DNA from: Geodermatophilaceae bacterium URHB0062
Lineage (GTDB): Bacteria > Actinomycetota > Actinomycetes > Mycobacteriales > Geodermatophilaceae
Assembly (NCBI GenBank): GCA_000620185.1
Contig: KK211087.1
Coordinates: 281,373-345,372, forward strand
Direction of reading: 5' to 3'
Length of the DNA: 64,000 bases
Part shown: piece by piece, positions 29,701-37,842 of the stretch
Layout of the letters: the number at the start of each line of letters is the position of its first letter
Numbering within the stretch: the first letter of the stretch is position 1
Translations under genes and position numbers: made by a program
The notes under the pieces: generated by a model
The model's input: the letters and a program-made list of their open reading frames with translations, nothing else
What the model was told of the DNA's origin: nothing
Databases searched by the model: none

Positions 29701-29990
29701 TCGGCGCCGAGCCGTTGACCACGTGGCACTACCGCCCCGAGGCGATGGCAGAGGAGATGCAGCGCGCTCACTACGTGCTCCAGGCCCTGCTCTACTGCGT
29801 GGCCCTGCACCGCTACCTGCGGTGGCGGCTGCCCGGATACGACCCTGACCGGCACATCGGACCGGTGCTCTACCTGTTCGTGCGCGGCATGGCGGGCGCG
29901 GCCACCCCGCCTGGTGCCGGTGTCTTCACCTGGACGCCACCGGCCGGGCTGGTGCCTGAGCTCTCGGACCTGCTGGCGGGGCGACCGTGA
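26748..29990 (+). CDS. recB: Exodeoxyribonuclease V subunit beta, RecB helicase-nuclease
   Basis: A protein of 1080 aa. GTG 26748 overlaps the recC stop and places the Walker A motif (EASAGTGKTFTIAALTARY) at residue 16-35 as in the family. Further UvrD-type motifs are VMVDEFQDTDPVQWEIL (about 262), LIGDPKQAIYAFRGGD (about 292), IMTVHVSKGLEFPVVYVPF (about 608) and LLYVALTRARCQVV (about 680). The C-terminal nuclease has GTLVHAVLEEL (His), GSIDAVLRLPG (Asp) and VVDYKTNRLG (Asp, Lys), all intact. The enzyme unwinds and degrades double-strand ends and loads RecA after Chi. Coupled to recD by GTGA. Confidence 0.95.
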   Translation: MNAFDVCGPLPTGTTVLEASAGTGKTFTIAALTARYVAEGSAELSQIMLVTFGNAASRELRDRVRERLVSAERGLRDPDTARKNERDPILQLLADVPDDEVERRRQRLARALAGFDEATIATTHSFCSQMLAGLGMAADADPTAVFVEDIDDLVREVVDDLYVRTFAGSADPPFLSHAELLELGRRAVGSDRQATLWPLTDQGQAGRRRRAAAAVRREVERRKRAVGLVDYEDWLSLLRDALTDDTSGPVACERVAARYRVVMVDEFQDTDPVQWEILERAFHGRTTLVLIGDPKQAIYAFRGGDVTTYLAAAAEATTEATLGTNWRSDAPLLGALDLLFGGAALGHERIVVRPVDAAHPEARLTGAGAPLRLRRLERTGHGRMWQGLPSVARLRDAVACDVAADVVELLSGGAQYEGRAVRPGDLAVLVRTNAQGHLVRETLGRAGVPAVFAGGGSVFSTPSATSWLRLLEALEQPHRAGRVRSAALSVFLGYDEHSLGAAGDEIADELGPQLRRWADVLSDRGVAACLEVLTAETGLPERALAWPDGERVLTDLRHIGQVLHAAAQRESLGLTALVEWLRRRIAQASVEGADERSRRLESDAAAVQIMTVHVSKGLEFPVVYVPFGWDRWTPDNPQVLRLHDDQGQRVLDVGGSAGRGYAEARARHEAEESGEDLRLLYVALTRARCQVVAHWAPSSNTAAAPLNRLLFGAAGPGAEPAARVQPPADDDVAAALAALSARSAGCIQVADASGRAVPRWEPPRTPAPELSVSSFTRTLDENWRRTSYSALTRDAHEQHLASEPDLPSKDDERDTETPLEAPPTDALPSPLTDLPGGAAFGTLVHAVLEELNPKALDERCAQGVARHLVPGVAAEALADGLRPVLATPLGDLGLPLAAIAATDRLAELDFELPLAGGDDAVPHATLADVVDLLRRYDLGPLAGYPDLLATLTPQALRGFLTGSIDAVLRLPGPVFAVVDYKTNRLGAEPLTTWHYRPEAMAEEMQRAHYVLQALLYCVALHRYLRWRLPGYDPDRHIGPVLYLFVRGMAGAATPPGAGVFTWTPPAGLVPELSDLLAGRP

Positions 29991-31744
29991 TCCCGGTCCG
30001 CGCCGACGGTCTGCTGCGGCAGTTCGCCGAGGCCGGCGTGCTCACCGCCGCCGACGTGCACGTCGCCCTGCGGCTGGCCCGGCTGGGTGGCGAGCAGCAC
30101 GAGACGGTGTTGCTCGCCGCAGCACTCGCCGTACGCGGAGTCCGCGCCGGCTCGGTGTGCGTCGAGCTCGCCACCGTCGCGGACTCCGTGGTGCCCGACG
30201 AGGACGCCGAACCGATCGAGCTGACCTGGCCGAAGGACTGGTCACCGCTCCACGACAGCCCGGTGGTCGCCGTCGGCCCTGATGCCCCGTGGCGGCCGCT
30301 GCGGCTGGTCAACGGGCTGCTCTACCTCGACCGGTACTGGCAGCAGGAACAGCAGGTCCGCCGCTCGCTCGACGAACGCGCCGCCCGGCCGGAGTCGACG
30401 GTGAACCTTGCGTCGCTGCCGACGCTGTTCGCCGGACCACCACCGGACCTGCAGCGATTGGCAACCGCGGTGGCCGCCGGCCGGTGGATCAGCGTGATCA
30501 CCGGAGGGCCGGGCACCGGCAAGACGCACACCGTCGCCCGGTTGCTGCGGCTGCTGCTCGACCAGCCCGGTCCGCCTCCGCGCGTCGCGCTGGCCGCACC
30601 CACCGGCAAGGCGGCCGCCCGCCTGCAGGAGTCGGTGCTGGAGCAGGCGGCGACGGTGGGTCTGCCGCTGGATCTCACTGCGCAGACGCTCCACCGGCTG
30701 CTCGGGTGGCGGCCCGACAGCCGCAGCCGCTTCCGGCACGATGCGACCAACTGGCTGCCCTACGACATCGTCGTCGTGGACGAGTCCTCGATGGTTTCGC
30801 TGACGATGATGGCGCGGTTGCTCGAGGCGCTGCGGCCCACCGCGCGGCTCGTCCTCGTGGGAGACCCGGACCAGCTCACGCCGGTTGACGCCGGCGCGGT
30901 GCTGAGCGACCTGGTGCACCGGCCCGCACCGCCTGCCGCGGTAGACGGCGTTCCCGCGGAGGCGGCAGGCGACGCAGCCGACCTCCACGACGACGACCGT
31001 CGGCAGCTCCGCAACGGCGTCGTGCGGCTGCGGGTGTCACAGCGATACGGCGCGAACATCGCCGGGCTTGCGGAGGCGGTGCGCACGGGCGACGCCGATC
31101 GGGTCCTGGAGCTGCTAGCTGGCGGTGATGGTCTCGTCTTGGATCCGACCACCGCGGCGCTCGAGGAGCAGGTCCGTGATGTGGCCGGCGAGATGCATGC
31201 CGCGGCGGAGGCCGGCGACGCCGACCGCTGCCTCATGCTCCTGGGCCGGCACCGGCTGCTCTGCGCGCACCGGCACGGACCCTTCGGCGTCTCCGCCTGG
31301 AACGACCGCACCGGCCGGCTCACCGGGGCGGCAGCGGGGGAGTGGGCGCCCGGGCTGCCGCTGATCGTCACCGCGAACGATTACGAGAACAAGCTCTGGA
31401 ACGGCGACACCGGCGTCGTCGTGCGCACCCCCGATGGGCCGAGGGCCGCGTTCCCGCGGGGCGCCGGACCGGCCCTGGTGCCGCTGTCCCGGCTGTCGGC
31501 GGTCAGCCCGGCGCACGCGCTGACCGTGCACCGCAGTCAGGGCAGCCAGTTCGAGGCGGTCACCGCACTGCTGCCCCCAGCCACGTCGCCGCTGCTCACT
31601 CGCGAGCTGCTTTACACCGCGGTGACTCGGGCCAGTCGCAGCGTGCGGGTCGTCGGCTCCGAGGAGGCGGTGCGTGCGGCGGTCGGCCGGCAGGTGGTGC
31701 GTGCCAGCGGCTTGCGGCGACCCCAGCCCGGGGAGCGGCCGTGA
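29987..31744 (+). CDS. recD: Exodeoxyribonuclease V subunit alpha, RecD helicase
   Basis: A protein of 585 aa. GTG 29987 overlaps the recB stop. Superfamily 1B 5'-3' helicase motifs are intact: ITGGPGTGKTHTVARLLRL (about residue 171), LAAPTGKAAARLQES (about 203), IVVVDESSMVSLTMM (about 260), LVLVGDPDQLTPVDAGAVL (about 288), RVSQRYGANIAGL and ALTVHRSQGSQFEAVTALLP (about 510), then LYTAVTRASRSVRVVG. It is the fast helicase subunit of RecBCD. The three genes are complete, so this looks like a functional enzyme even though it is embedded in accessory DNA. Confidence 0.95.
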   Translation: MIPVRADGLLRQFAEAGVLTAADVHVALRLARLGGEQHETVLLAAALAVRGVRAGSVCVELATVADSVVPDEDAEPIELTWPKDWSPLHDSPVVAVGPDAPWRPLRLVNGLLYLDRYWQQEQQVRRSLDERAARPESTVNLASLPTLFAGPPPDLQRLATAVAAGRWISVITGGPGTGKTHTVARLLRLLLDQPGPPPRVALAAPTGKAAARLQESVLEQAATVGLPLDLTAQTLHRLLGWRPDSRSRFRHDATNWLPYDIVVVDESSMVSLTMMARLLEALRPTARLVLVGDPDQLTPVDAGAVLSDLVHRPAPPAAVDGVPAEAAGDAADLHDDDRRQLRNGVVRLRVSQRYGANIAGLAEAVRTGDADRVLELLAGGDGLVLDPTTAALEEQVRDVAGEMHAAAEAGDADRCLMLLGRHRLLCAHRHGPFGVSAWNDRTGRLTGAAAGEWAPGLPLIVTANDYENKLWNGDTGVVVRTPDGPRAAFPRGAGPALVPLSRLSAVSPAHALTVHRSQGSQFEAVTALLPPATSPLLTRELLYTAVTRASRSVRVVGSEEAVRAAVGRQVVRASGLRRPQPGERP

Positions 31745-31883
31745 GCGACAGTCGACGTTCCCGTTCCGTGGACATACTCCCGATCGCGACGCCGTTGTGC
31801 TCGACCGGCGATGACCGTGTCGCTGGCGGCCTGGCGGTCCGGGCTGCCTCGCCAGTGGCTGCCCCCGATTCAAGGAGGTCCAC

Positions 31884-32873
31884 ATGGGGTTGAGGCGAGT
31901 ACCGGCTGTGCTCTTCGCCGTGGGCACGCTCGCCGGCACCAGTGGTACCGCCCTGGGCGCCAAGGGCGCGCTGGACCAGCGCGAGGCGCGAAAACGCGAG
32001 GACGTCGCCGAACAGGAGTACCTGGCGCGAAAGGCGCTGTCCGACCGCCGCAAGGCCGCGACAGACGAGCGCCTCGCCGCGTTCGCCAGGCTCCAGCGGC
32101 AGAGCTACACCGACGTGGTGCACCGGATGGTGGAGTTCCTTCATCGACACGACCGGCAGGTGCGGCGGATCGAGCGTCTGCTCGTCGACGGCATCGAACT
32201 CTCAGTGACGTCAACGCCGACGCCCACAGAGCACGAGGTCGACGCCGGAGACTGGGTCACCGCGGCCATCCGCACGGTCGCCGCGAGCAGCGGCACCGCC
32301 AACGTGATCTCCAAAGCTGCCGACAAGTACGGCACCGCAAGCACGGGCACTGCGCTGTCCCAGCTGCACGGCGCAGCCAAGGAGAAGGCCACCCGAGCGT
32401 TCTTCGGCGGGGGGAGCCGCGCGAGCGGCGGCGGCGGGATGGCGCTCGGCAGGAAGGCGTACGAGGTCGCGATTGCGGGCACAGGATTGCTGGTCGCTGG
32501 CGCCCACGCGAAGGTCCTGGGAGTCAAGGCACTGGCGCACGCCAGACAGTACGAAGCAGCCAGGGCCATCGAGTGTGCCAACCTCGACCTGGCCGACACA
32601 CACCTGCGCGCCGTCAACCAGCGCGCGGCCGAGATGTACGACGTGCTGACGGAACTTCGTGCACAGGCCGTTTCCGCGCTCGACGAGCTGGAGTCGGTGA
32701 CGTTCGAGGCGCAACAGCACGCCGCCTTGTTTCAGAAGGCAATGACCCTGGTGAAGGCCGTTCAGGACGTCGCAGCGACACGCCTGATCAGCCCAGACGG
32801 CGACCTCACCGACGAGTCGGAGGCGCTGACAGTGAAGTACCGACGAATGACTGCGAAGGAAGACGATGGCTGA
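31884..32873 (+). CDS. Unrecognised 329-aa coiled-coil protein
   Basis: ATG 31884 has an excellent site (AAGGAGG) upstream, about 140 bp after recD. The N-terminus (VLFAVGTLAGTSGTALGAKG) is a hydrophobic helix that could be a weak membrane anchor. It is followed by a strongly charged coiled coil (REARKREDVAEQEYLARKA, then RRKAATDERLAAFARLQRQ). Gly/Ser-rich middle parts (FFGGGSRASGGGGMALG) and a second helical region (LRAQAVSALDELESVTFEA) complete it. There is no enzyme motif. The stop overlaps the next gene by 8 bp, so the two proteins likely form a complex. Function unknown. Confidence 0.75.
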   Translation: MGLRRVPAVLFAVGTLAGTSGTALGAKGALDQREARKREDVAEQEYLARKALSDRRKAATDERLAAFARLQRQSYTDVVHRMVEFLHRHDRQVRRIERLLVDGIELSVTSTPTPTEHEVDAGDWVTAAIRTVAASSGTANVISKAADKYGTASTGTALSQLHGAAKEKATRAFFGGGSRASGGGGMALGRKAYEVAIAGTGLLVAGAHAKVLGVKALAHARQYEAARAIECANLDLADTHLRAVNQRAAEMYDVLTELRAQAVSALDELESVTFEAQQHAALFQKAMTLVKAVQDVAATRLISPDGDLTDESEALTVKYRRMTAKEDDG

Positions 32874-33297
32874 GCGAACCAAGCCCCTGGTCGGAGAGAT
32901 CGTGGAGGGAGCGAAGCGGACGGTGCCGGCGGTCGATGGCCTCTCCGCGCTCACCCAGATCGTTGAGACGACGCAGAAGTTCCTCCGCGTACACACCGAG
33001 GAGGCGACCAAGCGCAGGCGGTTGGCCGTCTACCAGGAGACCGAGGTCTCTCGGATCAAGACAGCCGAAGCAGTGCTCCGCAACTACTTCGACCAGGTAT
33101 TCGCCGAGCGCCGTGTGGTCTACGAGGAGATGTTCGCGCGCCTCGACCGCGCCCTGGACGAAGGGAACAACGCTGCCCTTCACAGCGTCGTCGCCGGGAT
33201 CGTCGATGTCGCGAAGAGCTCGCCGTTGGCGGACATGGGCGATCTGGCTCAGGTGCGGGCTGCGCTGGACGACCCTGACCAGGTTTGGGAGCTGTAG
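32866..33297 (+). CDS. Unrecognised 143-aa helical partner protein
   Basis: ATG 32866 lies inside the end of the 329-aa gene. The protein is helical with a characteristic core: IKTAEAVLRNYFDQVFAERR, then VVYEEMFARLDRALDEGNN and AALHSVVAGIVDVAKSSPLA. I recall the pattern YFxxxFxERxxxxxxxFxxLDxAlxxgN...IVxxxKxSPL from small proteins spread over many bacteria, often on mobile DNA, but no function is known to me. Coupling to the coiled-coil gene suggests a two-protein unit. Confidence 0.75.
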   Translation: MAERTKPLVGEIVEGAKRTVPAVDGLSALTQIVETTQKFLRVHTEEATKRRRLAVYQETEVSRIKTAEAVLRNYFDQVFAERRVVYEEMFARLDRALDEGNNAALHSVVAGIVDVAKSSPLADMGDLAQVRAALDDPDQVWEL

Positions 33298-33336
33298 GCC
33301 CATCTCGCCCGCGGCGGCGCAGCTGGTTCTGTCGCA

Positions 33337-34032
33337 GTGACCCAGACGCCTGGCCATCCGCCCGACTGGACGTTCCTCGTTGCCGAGACTGACGCCGCCG
33401 GGTCTCTCTTGCGGCGGGGGCGGGAGCTGTGGCACGACTACTCGTTCGCGGTGCGGGACGCCGAGCCGCTCATGGTCTTGCTGGCCACCGGCTGCGAGAA
33501 GCTGCTGAAGCTGACGTTCGGCCTGACCCACGCCGACGAAACTGGCGAGTGGCCGGCGTATGAGGTGCTCAAGAGGTACGGGCACGACCTGGCCGGACTC
33601 GACCAGCACTGCAGAGGACTCATCGCCGCTCGGCTCGACCGGGCGACGCATCCGGCGGTCATCGCTCCGCTGCTGGACGCTGCGGGCACTGACCCACACC
33701 TGCGTCAGCTTCTCGACACGTTGACGACCTACGCCAAGCGCGGTCGGTTCTACAACCTCGACCATCTGGCAGGCAGCCCGCAGGACGCGGACTCGCCCGC
33801 GAGGATGTGGGACCGGCTGGTCGACGAAGCGTTCGCCAGTCGGGCGGACCTCCGGCCCCTGCTGGGCACGGACAACGAAAGCTGGAACCGGCTGCGGCGC
33901 GAGACGAACCAGGTGCTCGTCGACAGCCTCTCCAGATGGCAGGAGTTGTACGCCCGCGCCTGGGCACACGGCATCTGCGGCGCTGAGGCGAAACGCTTCG
34001 GACTTGGGCTCCTGCCGACACCCATCCCCTGA
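33337..34032 (+). CDS. HEPN-like protein, 231 aa
   Basis: GTG 33337 follows the two-gene unit by 39 bp, without a clear ribosome site. Residues 40-95 read PLMVLLATGCEKLLKLTFGL and VLKRYGHDLAGLDQHC, the helix pair (EKLLKxxxG...GHDL) typical of HEPN-type four-helix domains. RFYNLDH at about residues 136-142 fits the Rx4-6H pattern of HEPN ribonucleases, although its place relative to the helices is not certain. HEPN proteins are frequent toxins or RNases in defence loci. No adjacent nucleotidyltransferase antitoxin (MNT) is present. Function is inferred. Confidence 0.6.
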   Translation: MTQTPGHPPDWTFLVAETDAAGSLLRRGRELWHDYSFAVRDAEPLMVLLATGCEKLLKLTFGLTHADETGEWPAYEVLKRYGHDLAGLDQHCRGLIAARLDRATHPAVIAPLLDAAGTDPHLRQLLDTLTTYAKRGRFYNLDHLAGSPQDADSPARMWDRLVDEAFASRADLRPLLGTDNESWNRLRRETNQVLVDSLSRWQELYARAWAHGICGAEAKRFGLGLLPTPIP

Positions 34033-34236
34033 TTTCGGTAGCGCCCTGCATCACCACCGGGCCGCCAAGCGGGTCAACCTCGGTCACCCCGGCGGAGTTC
34101 TGCCACGCCGGCCCCCGGGCGCGGTGACGGCGCTGCTGGCCGCCTTGCTGCACGGCGAGGAGTTCCCGAGGCCCTCGAGTACCGGCAGAGCCCGACCCAG
34201 CGCCCGACGGTCTGACCACGGGCAGTCTTCGCACGT

Positions 34237-34533
34237 TCAGTCGGCGGGCCGAAGCCGCCCGGGCGGCACCGTGGTCAGGTACCGGCCCGGCCCCCAGTCG
34301 TGCTGCTCGAGCCAGGTCACATCCGCGCGCCACCCACGGCCGTCGTCGCACAACCGCCAGGCCGACTGCAGACCGGTCCACCACCGGCCGCCGTGCTCCA
34401 CCAGGACGATCCGCGGCGGGTCGAAGTGGCGCTCGTCGAGCAGGCGGACAGTCGTAGCGGTCACCCCGGTGGTGTAGCTCGGCGTCCCCGCCGAGGCACG
34501 TGACCCGGCCGGGGCGTCACCGACTCGATGCAC
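34237..34533 (-). CDS. Small 98-aa protein, relative of the gene at 21921
   Basis: The product reads PRIVLVEHGGRWWTGLQSAW, then RLCDDGRGWRADVTWLEQH and YLTTVPPGRLRPAD. It shares the VxVxHxGxWWxG...W...VPxxRL pattern with the protein at 21921-22334. Family function is unknown. The small all-beta look suggests an SH3-like fold. It lies 21 bp after the 168-aa gene on the same strand, so the two are probably co-transcribed. The pair is repeated at 21-22 kb. Confidence 0.65.
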   Translation of the reverse strand: MHRVGDAPAGSRASAGTPSYTTGVTATTVRLLDERHFDPPRIVLVEHGGRWWTGLQSAWRLCDDGRGWRADVTWLEQHDWGPGRYLTTVPPGRLRPAD

Positions 34534-34554
34534 GGCCGGGCGTGCCCGGCCACA

Positions 34555-35061
34555 TCAGTCCCATTCCAGGCCTAGGACCGCGGCGTCAGGTGGGAGCGGT
34601 CCGTGCAACAGGTCCGTTCCGATGCCTGACCAGATCGGCCACGCGGCCGTCCAGCTGGTCCAGGCCTCGGCGGTCGCCGCCGGCAGCGCCGCGGGGGCGC
34701 CGATGGTGTCGGGCCACGCGGCGGCGACCCGCTCGGCCAGCGTTCGGGCCAGCGCGGCGTCGACCTGCACCCCATCGAGTCGGGCGAAGGCCCGACCCGG
34801 CTCCAGCGCCCCCACCAGCCGGCCGTCCAGTTCCGCGGCCGTGGCCACCAACCACGCCATCGGGGGCTGGCTGAGGTTTAGACGGGCGGTGCGCATGTCC
34901 AACGGGAGCAGGTCGAGCGCCCGCGCGGCCACGTCCGGTGGCACATCGACCAGCCGCCCGGGCAGCGCCGGGTCGGCGAACGGCGCGAGGAGCGCGGTCA
35001 GCGCATCCGCCGCCGCATCCCGCGTTCCACGCCCGGTGGCCACGAGCGGATCGTCGCGCAC
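34555..35061 (-). CDS. Unrecognised 168-aa protein, paralogue of the gene at 21203
   Basis: GTG 35061 start. Blocks shared with the 21203 protein are LLAPFADPALPGRLVDVPP, RTARLNLSQPPMAWLVATA, FARLDGVQVDAALAR and GAPAALPAATAEAWTSWTA. The Leu/Ala/Pro-rich soluble protein has no catalytic motif. The repeated NLSQPPMxWLV element is the most diagnostic part. The paralogue pair brackets the recBCD segment, which suggests a duplicated cassette or two related mobile units. Confidence 0.7.
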   Translation of the reverse strand: MRDDPLVATGRGTRDAAADALTALLAPFADPALPGRLVDVPPDVAARALDLLPLDMRTARLNLSQPPMAWLVATAAELDGRLVGALEPGRAFARLDGVQVDAALARTLAERVAAAWPDTIGAPAALPAATAEAWTSWTAAWPIWSGIGTDLLHGPLPPDAAVLGLEWD

Positions 35062-35116
35062 GAGCAGGTCGCTGTCACCGGAACTGGACAGGGCTCTGCG
35101 GTTCGTGCGGCGCCAC

Positions 35117-36522
35117 CTACGACCCTGAGCTCTCCAGCAGTTCGTCGTCCCCGAACTCCACGACCTCGTCGCTCGACGGCTCGTCCACGGTCTCCACGCC
35201 GTCCTGAGACGACAGCGCGGTGCTCACCAGCGCTGGGCGCCTCTCATCCGGCAGCTCCGCGACCTCGCGCATCTTCGGTGGCGCCGCGGTCCAGGCCTTG
35301 AGGTGCTGCAACACCTCGCCGTAGAAGGAGTCCACCGCGTCGAGGACAGAGTCGATCGCCCCACCCCGACCCCTACCGCGCTTCATGCCGAGCGGAGTGG
35401 ATAGGGCGATGCGGAAGGCGCGAATGTCCTTCTTTGGGTCCTGGATCAGAAGGGCGGCGTCTTCGCGCACCTCTCGGAGCAGGCTTGCGGTGCTTCCACC
35501 ACGGGCGAAGGCGGCGAACGCCTCTACGCGCAACGACTCCGGCGCATTCTTCAGCTGACGCACCAGCCAGTTCACGCGCGTCGCCGGGCGGCCGACCTTC
35601 GGCGCATCGACCTCGACCATGCACGTCACGCGGTTCGAGCGCAGGTCGATCTCGATGTGCAGCGGCGCGACAGCGTTCGGAATGCGGATGGCGCCGGTCA
35701 ACCGGCCCTCGCCGACGAGCGTCGCCACCAGAGCGGCGGAGCGCTGCGCCGGGTCCGCTGCCTCCTTCCGGCTCAGGGCGGGGACAACTTCGGTACCGAG
35801 CGTGCGGCCGAGCCGCAGGGACACGTACCGCAGCAACGCATCGAAACGTGCGGCCACGTCAGCTGCGCCCTTGTCCGAGGCGCGCAAGGTGCCGGCCCCG
35901 ACCGCATCCCGGACGGCAACCCAGGACGGTCCCATGTCCTCGAACTCCAGGGCACCGGACCGCGGGTGCTCCAGGTAGCGGATGAGCTCGCCCAGGATCC
36001 ACGCCTGGTCGGGGTCGGCGACACCCCGGTGCTCCTTCTGCATGACGGCCTCGGCCAGGATCTGGCTCCACGGCAGGTGGAACAGGGCGACCTTCCGCAG
36101 CTTGCGCTTGTCCAGCTTGGTGGGTGCTGCCCGGCGATCGGCGGAATCTCGTTGCTGATCGTCACCAGAGCGTCGAAACCATTCTCCCGCGCGATGTCGA
36201 GGTAGTTCTCCAGCTGCTCTGCTTCGAGCTGGTTCGTCCCGGTCTTCACTTCCACGAGGGCGGTCCAGCTCTTCTGGCCGCGCGTCACCCTGATGAGCCC
36301 ATCCGGATAGCACCGCTTGTCGCCCAACAGGAACGGCACCTCGATGAAGGTCTGCACGTTGCCTGCCGGCGCCCCGAGCGGCTGCAGCAGCGATCGGCCG
36401 AACTCGCGGACGGCTGTAATCACGGCAAGCAGAGCGGAGGTAGCTCGACGCTCCTGCTCGTCAGCGCCGCTGATCCCGGACGTGGGAATCAGCCGCGCCT
36501 CATGCCAGGTCTCTTCCGCCAA
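35117..36522 (-). pseudogene. PD-(D/E)xK-type protein annotated as stress-response in actinobacteria, one frameshift
   Basis: The start at 36522 gives MAEETWHEARLIPTSGISGA and a nuclease-like core: YPDGLIRVTRG (Asp74), WTALVEVKTGTNQLEAEQL (Glu91, Lys93) and GFDALVTISNEIPPIAGQ. Near 36128 one C appears to be missing. The correct frame then continues TKLDKRKLRKVALFHLPWS, MQKEHRGVADPDQAWILGE and LEHPRSGALEFEDMGPSWV to the stop at 35117, about 465 aa in all. I know this as a widespread actinobacterial protein of unknown function. The PD-(D/E)xK reading is from the motif. The break could be a true mutation or an assembly error, since both halves are well preserved. Confidence 0.7.
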
Positions 36523-36640
36523 CTTCTGCGCCCCCGTAATCCTGTGCCATTTGTCTTGCGCACCCTAACCGCGACAACGCGGTCACCCGGGAACGTCTGC
36601 CCCTACGGGGCCGTGCGGTGTTTCCTTGCCACCGCCCCAA

Positions 36641-37291
36641 TCACTGCTTGACGAATGTGCCGCACCCGTTGTTCTCGAAGTCCTGGCCCTCGCTGAGCTG
36701 CACCGTCGGGAAATCGCCGGAGGGGATGTCGTTGTCGACGATGTCGCTGCCGTTGCTGCCCGACCGGTAGATGCCCCAGTAGCACTCGCCGGTGAGGGCC
36801 TCCTTCGTGCGGTAGGTGCCCGGCGCGATGTCGCGGCCCACAGTCCAGGTGCCCTGGGCGATGGAGTTGGCCTCGATCTCGGTCTCCACCGCGGTCACTG
36901 CTTTCTCCCGCGCCGTCACGGCCGCCGCCTGCGTGGTGAGGTCCTGCTCCCGCTCGTCGAGTTCGGCGTCACGCCGGGCGACCTCGTCCTCCATCTGCCG
37001 CGCGCTGTCAGCCGCGTCCTGCGCCTCGCGCTCGGACGTCGACACCTGCTTCTCGGCCGCGTCGAGTTCGTCCTGAAGGGCGCCGTACTCCTCCGACTGG
37101 GTGGGGTCGGTGGTTGCGGCCACGACCGCGGCACCGATGCCGCCGCCGACGAGGAGGCCGATGGCAAGCGCGGCGACCGGGCGCTTCCACGCAGACCACC
37201 AACCGGTCCGCTCCTGTGTGGGCTCAACAAGAGGCGGGTCGGCTGCCTCCAGCGGCTCGGGCGCTGGCATCTGGACGGCGTGCTCGGTCAT
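36641..37291 (-). CDS. Membrane-anchored coiled-coil protein, 216 aa
   Basis: ATG 37291. Residues 1-32 are cytoplasmic and acidic. Residues 35-60 are one membrane helix (PVAALAIGLLVGGGIGAAVV). Residues 65-140 form a heptad-like coiled coil (YGALQDELDAAEKQVSTSE, then RDAELDEREQDLTTQAAAV). The C-terminal domain starts QGTWTVGRDIAPGTYRTKE and continues CYWGIYRSGSNGSDIVDND to FENNGCGTFVKQ, with two Cys. This G-x-Y-W extracellular domain is common on actinobacterial surface proteins of unknown role. The protein probably faces outwards with the C-terminus outside. Confidence 0.75.
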   Translation of the reverse strand: MTEHAVQMPAPEPLEAADPPLVEPTQERTGWWSAWKRPVAALAIGLLVGGGIGAAVVAATTDPTQSEEYGALQDELDAAEKQVSTSEREAQDAADSARQMEDEVARRDAELDEREQDLTTQAAAVTAREKAVTAVETEIEANSIAQGTWTVGRDIAPGTYRTKEALTGECYWGIYRSGSNGSDIVDNDIPSGDFPTVQLSEGQDFENNGCGTFVKQ

Positions 37292-37842
37292 CGGTCTCTC
37301 CCCGTGGTGTAGCTGGCCGGAGGACGGTAGCCCGGCGGAGTCACGGCGAGGTCACGTTTCGTACCCGTCGAGTACCCAAACGTGGGTGTTGCTGAAGCGT
37401 CCGGCCGCACATCGACATGAGCTGCGGCTGTCGGGGGACACAGTGCGGACGTACGGGCGGACGCACGGCTGGCCGATCGCGGGAACCGCGAGCGGTTCCA
37501 CGAGTCGCGCTACGGCTGCGGGGAAGTCGCGGCGACGCGCAGCGGGCGTAGGGCGGCCCCACCAGCAGAGGCGCGCTGTACCGGTGAGGCCTGACCTGCC
37601 ACGCTCGATGCTGAACGTGTTTGGCTCGCAGCGACGCTACGCGCATTCCGATTCCGCGCAGTGATCTACGCAGGTGGTGCCACGACTACTGCGGGGCCTG
37701 CCGCGCGCGCGTACGCTGCATTCAGACGCCGAGATGCAACGGGCGTCGAATGTGCGTCGGACAGCGGCGTATTCACGTGAACCCTGCCGGGTTCGCGACC
37801 GAGGTCCCCAGCCCCCGGTGTCACCAGACCGGAGGGCCCGCC
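37292..37842. other. Intergenic region between divergent genes, with a small inverted repeat
   Basis: 550 bp lie between the starts of the divergent genes at 37291 and 37843, so both promoters must lie here. CGTTT-GTAC and GTAC-AAACG (37355-37382) form an imperfect palindrome about 65 bp upstream of the coiled-coil gene and may be an operator. GGAGG at 37831-37835 is the ribosome site of the GAF-ANTAR gene. Nothing else can be supported. Confidence 0.45.

Noticed and set aside
26265-29855. A 1196-codon open frame antisense to recB
   Set aside because: It lies wholly opposite a clear RecB with intact motifs, is Gly/Gln/Val/Arg-rich as expected for the complement of GC-rich coding DNA, and has no ribosome site or family content.
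37441-37664. An Lsr2-like DNA-binding fragment
   Set aside because: VRTYGRTHGWPIA resembles the Lsr2 C-terminal helix only over a dozen residues, with no N-terminal domain or start.
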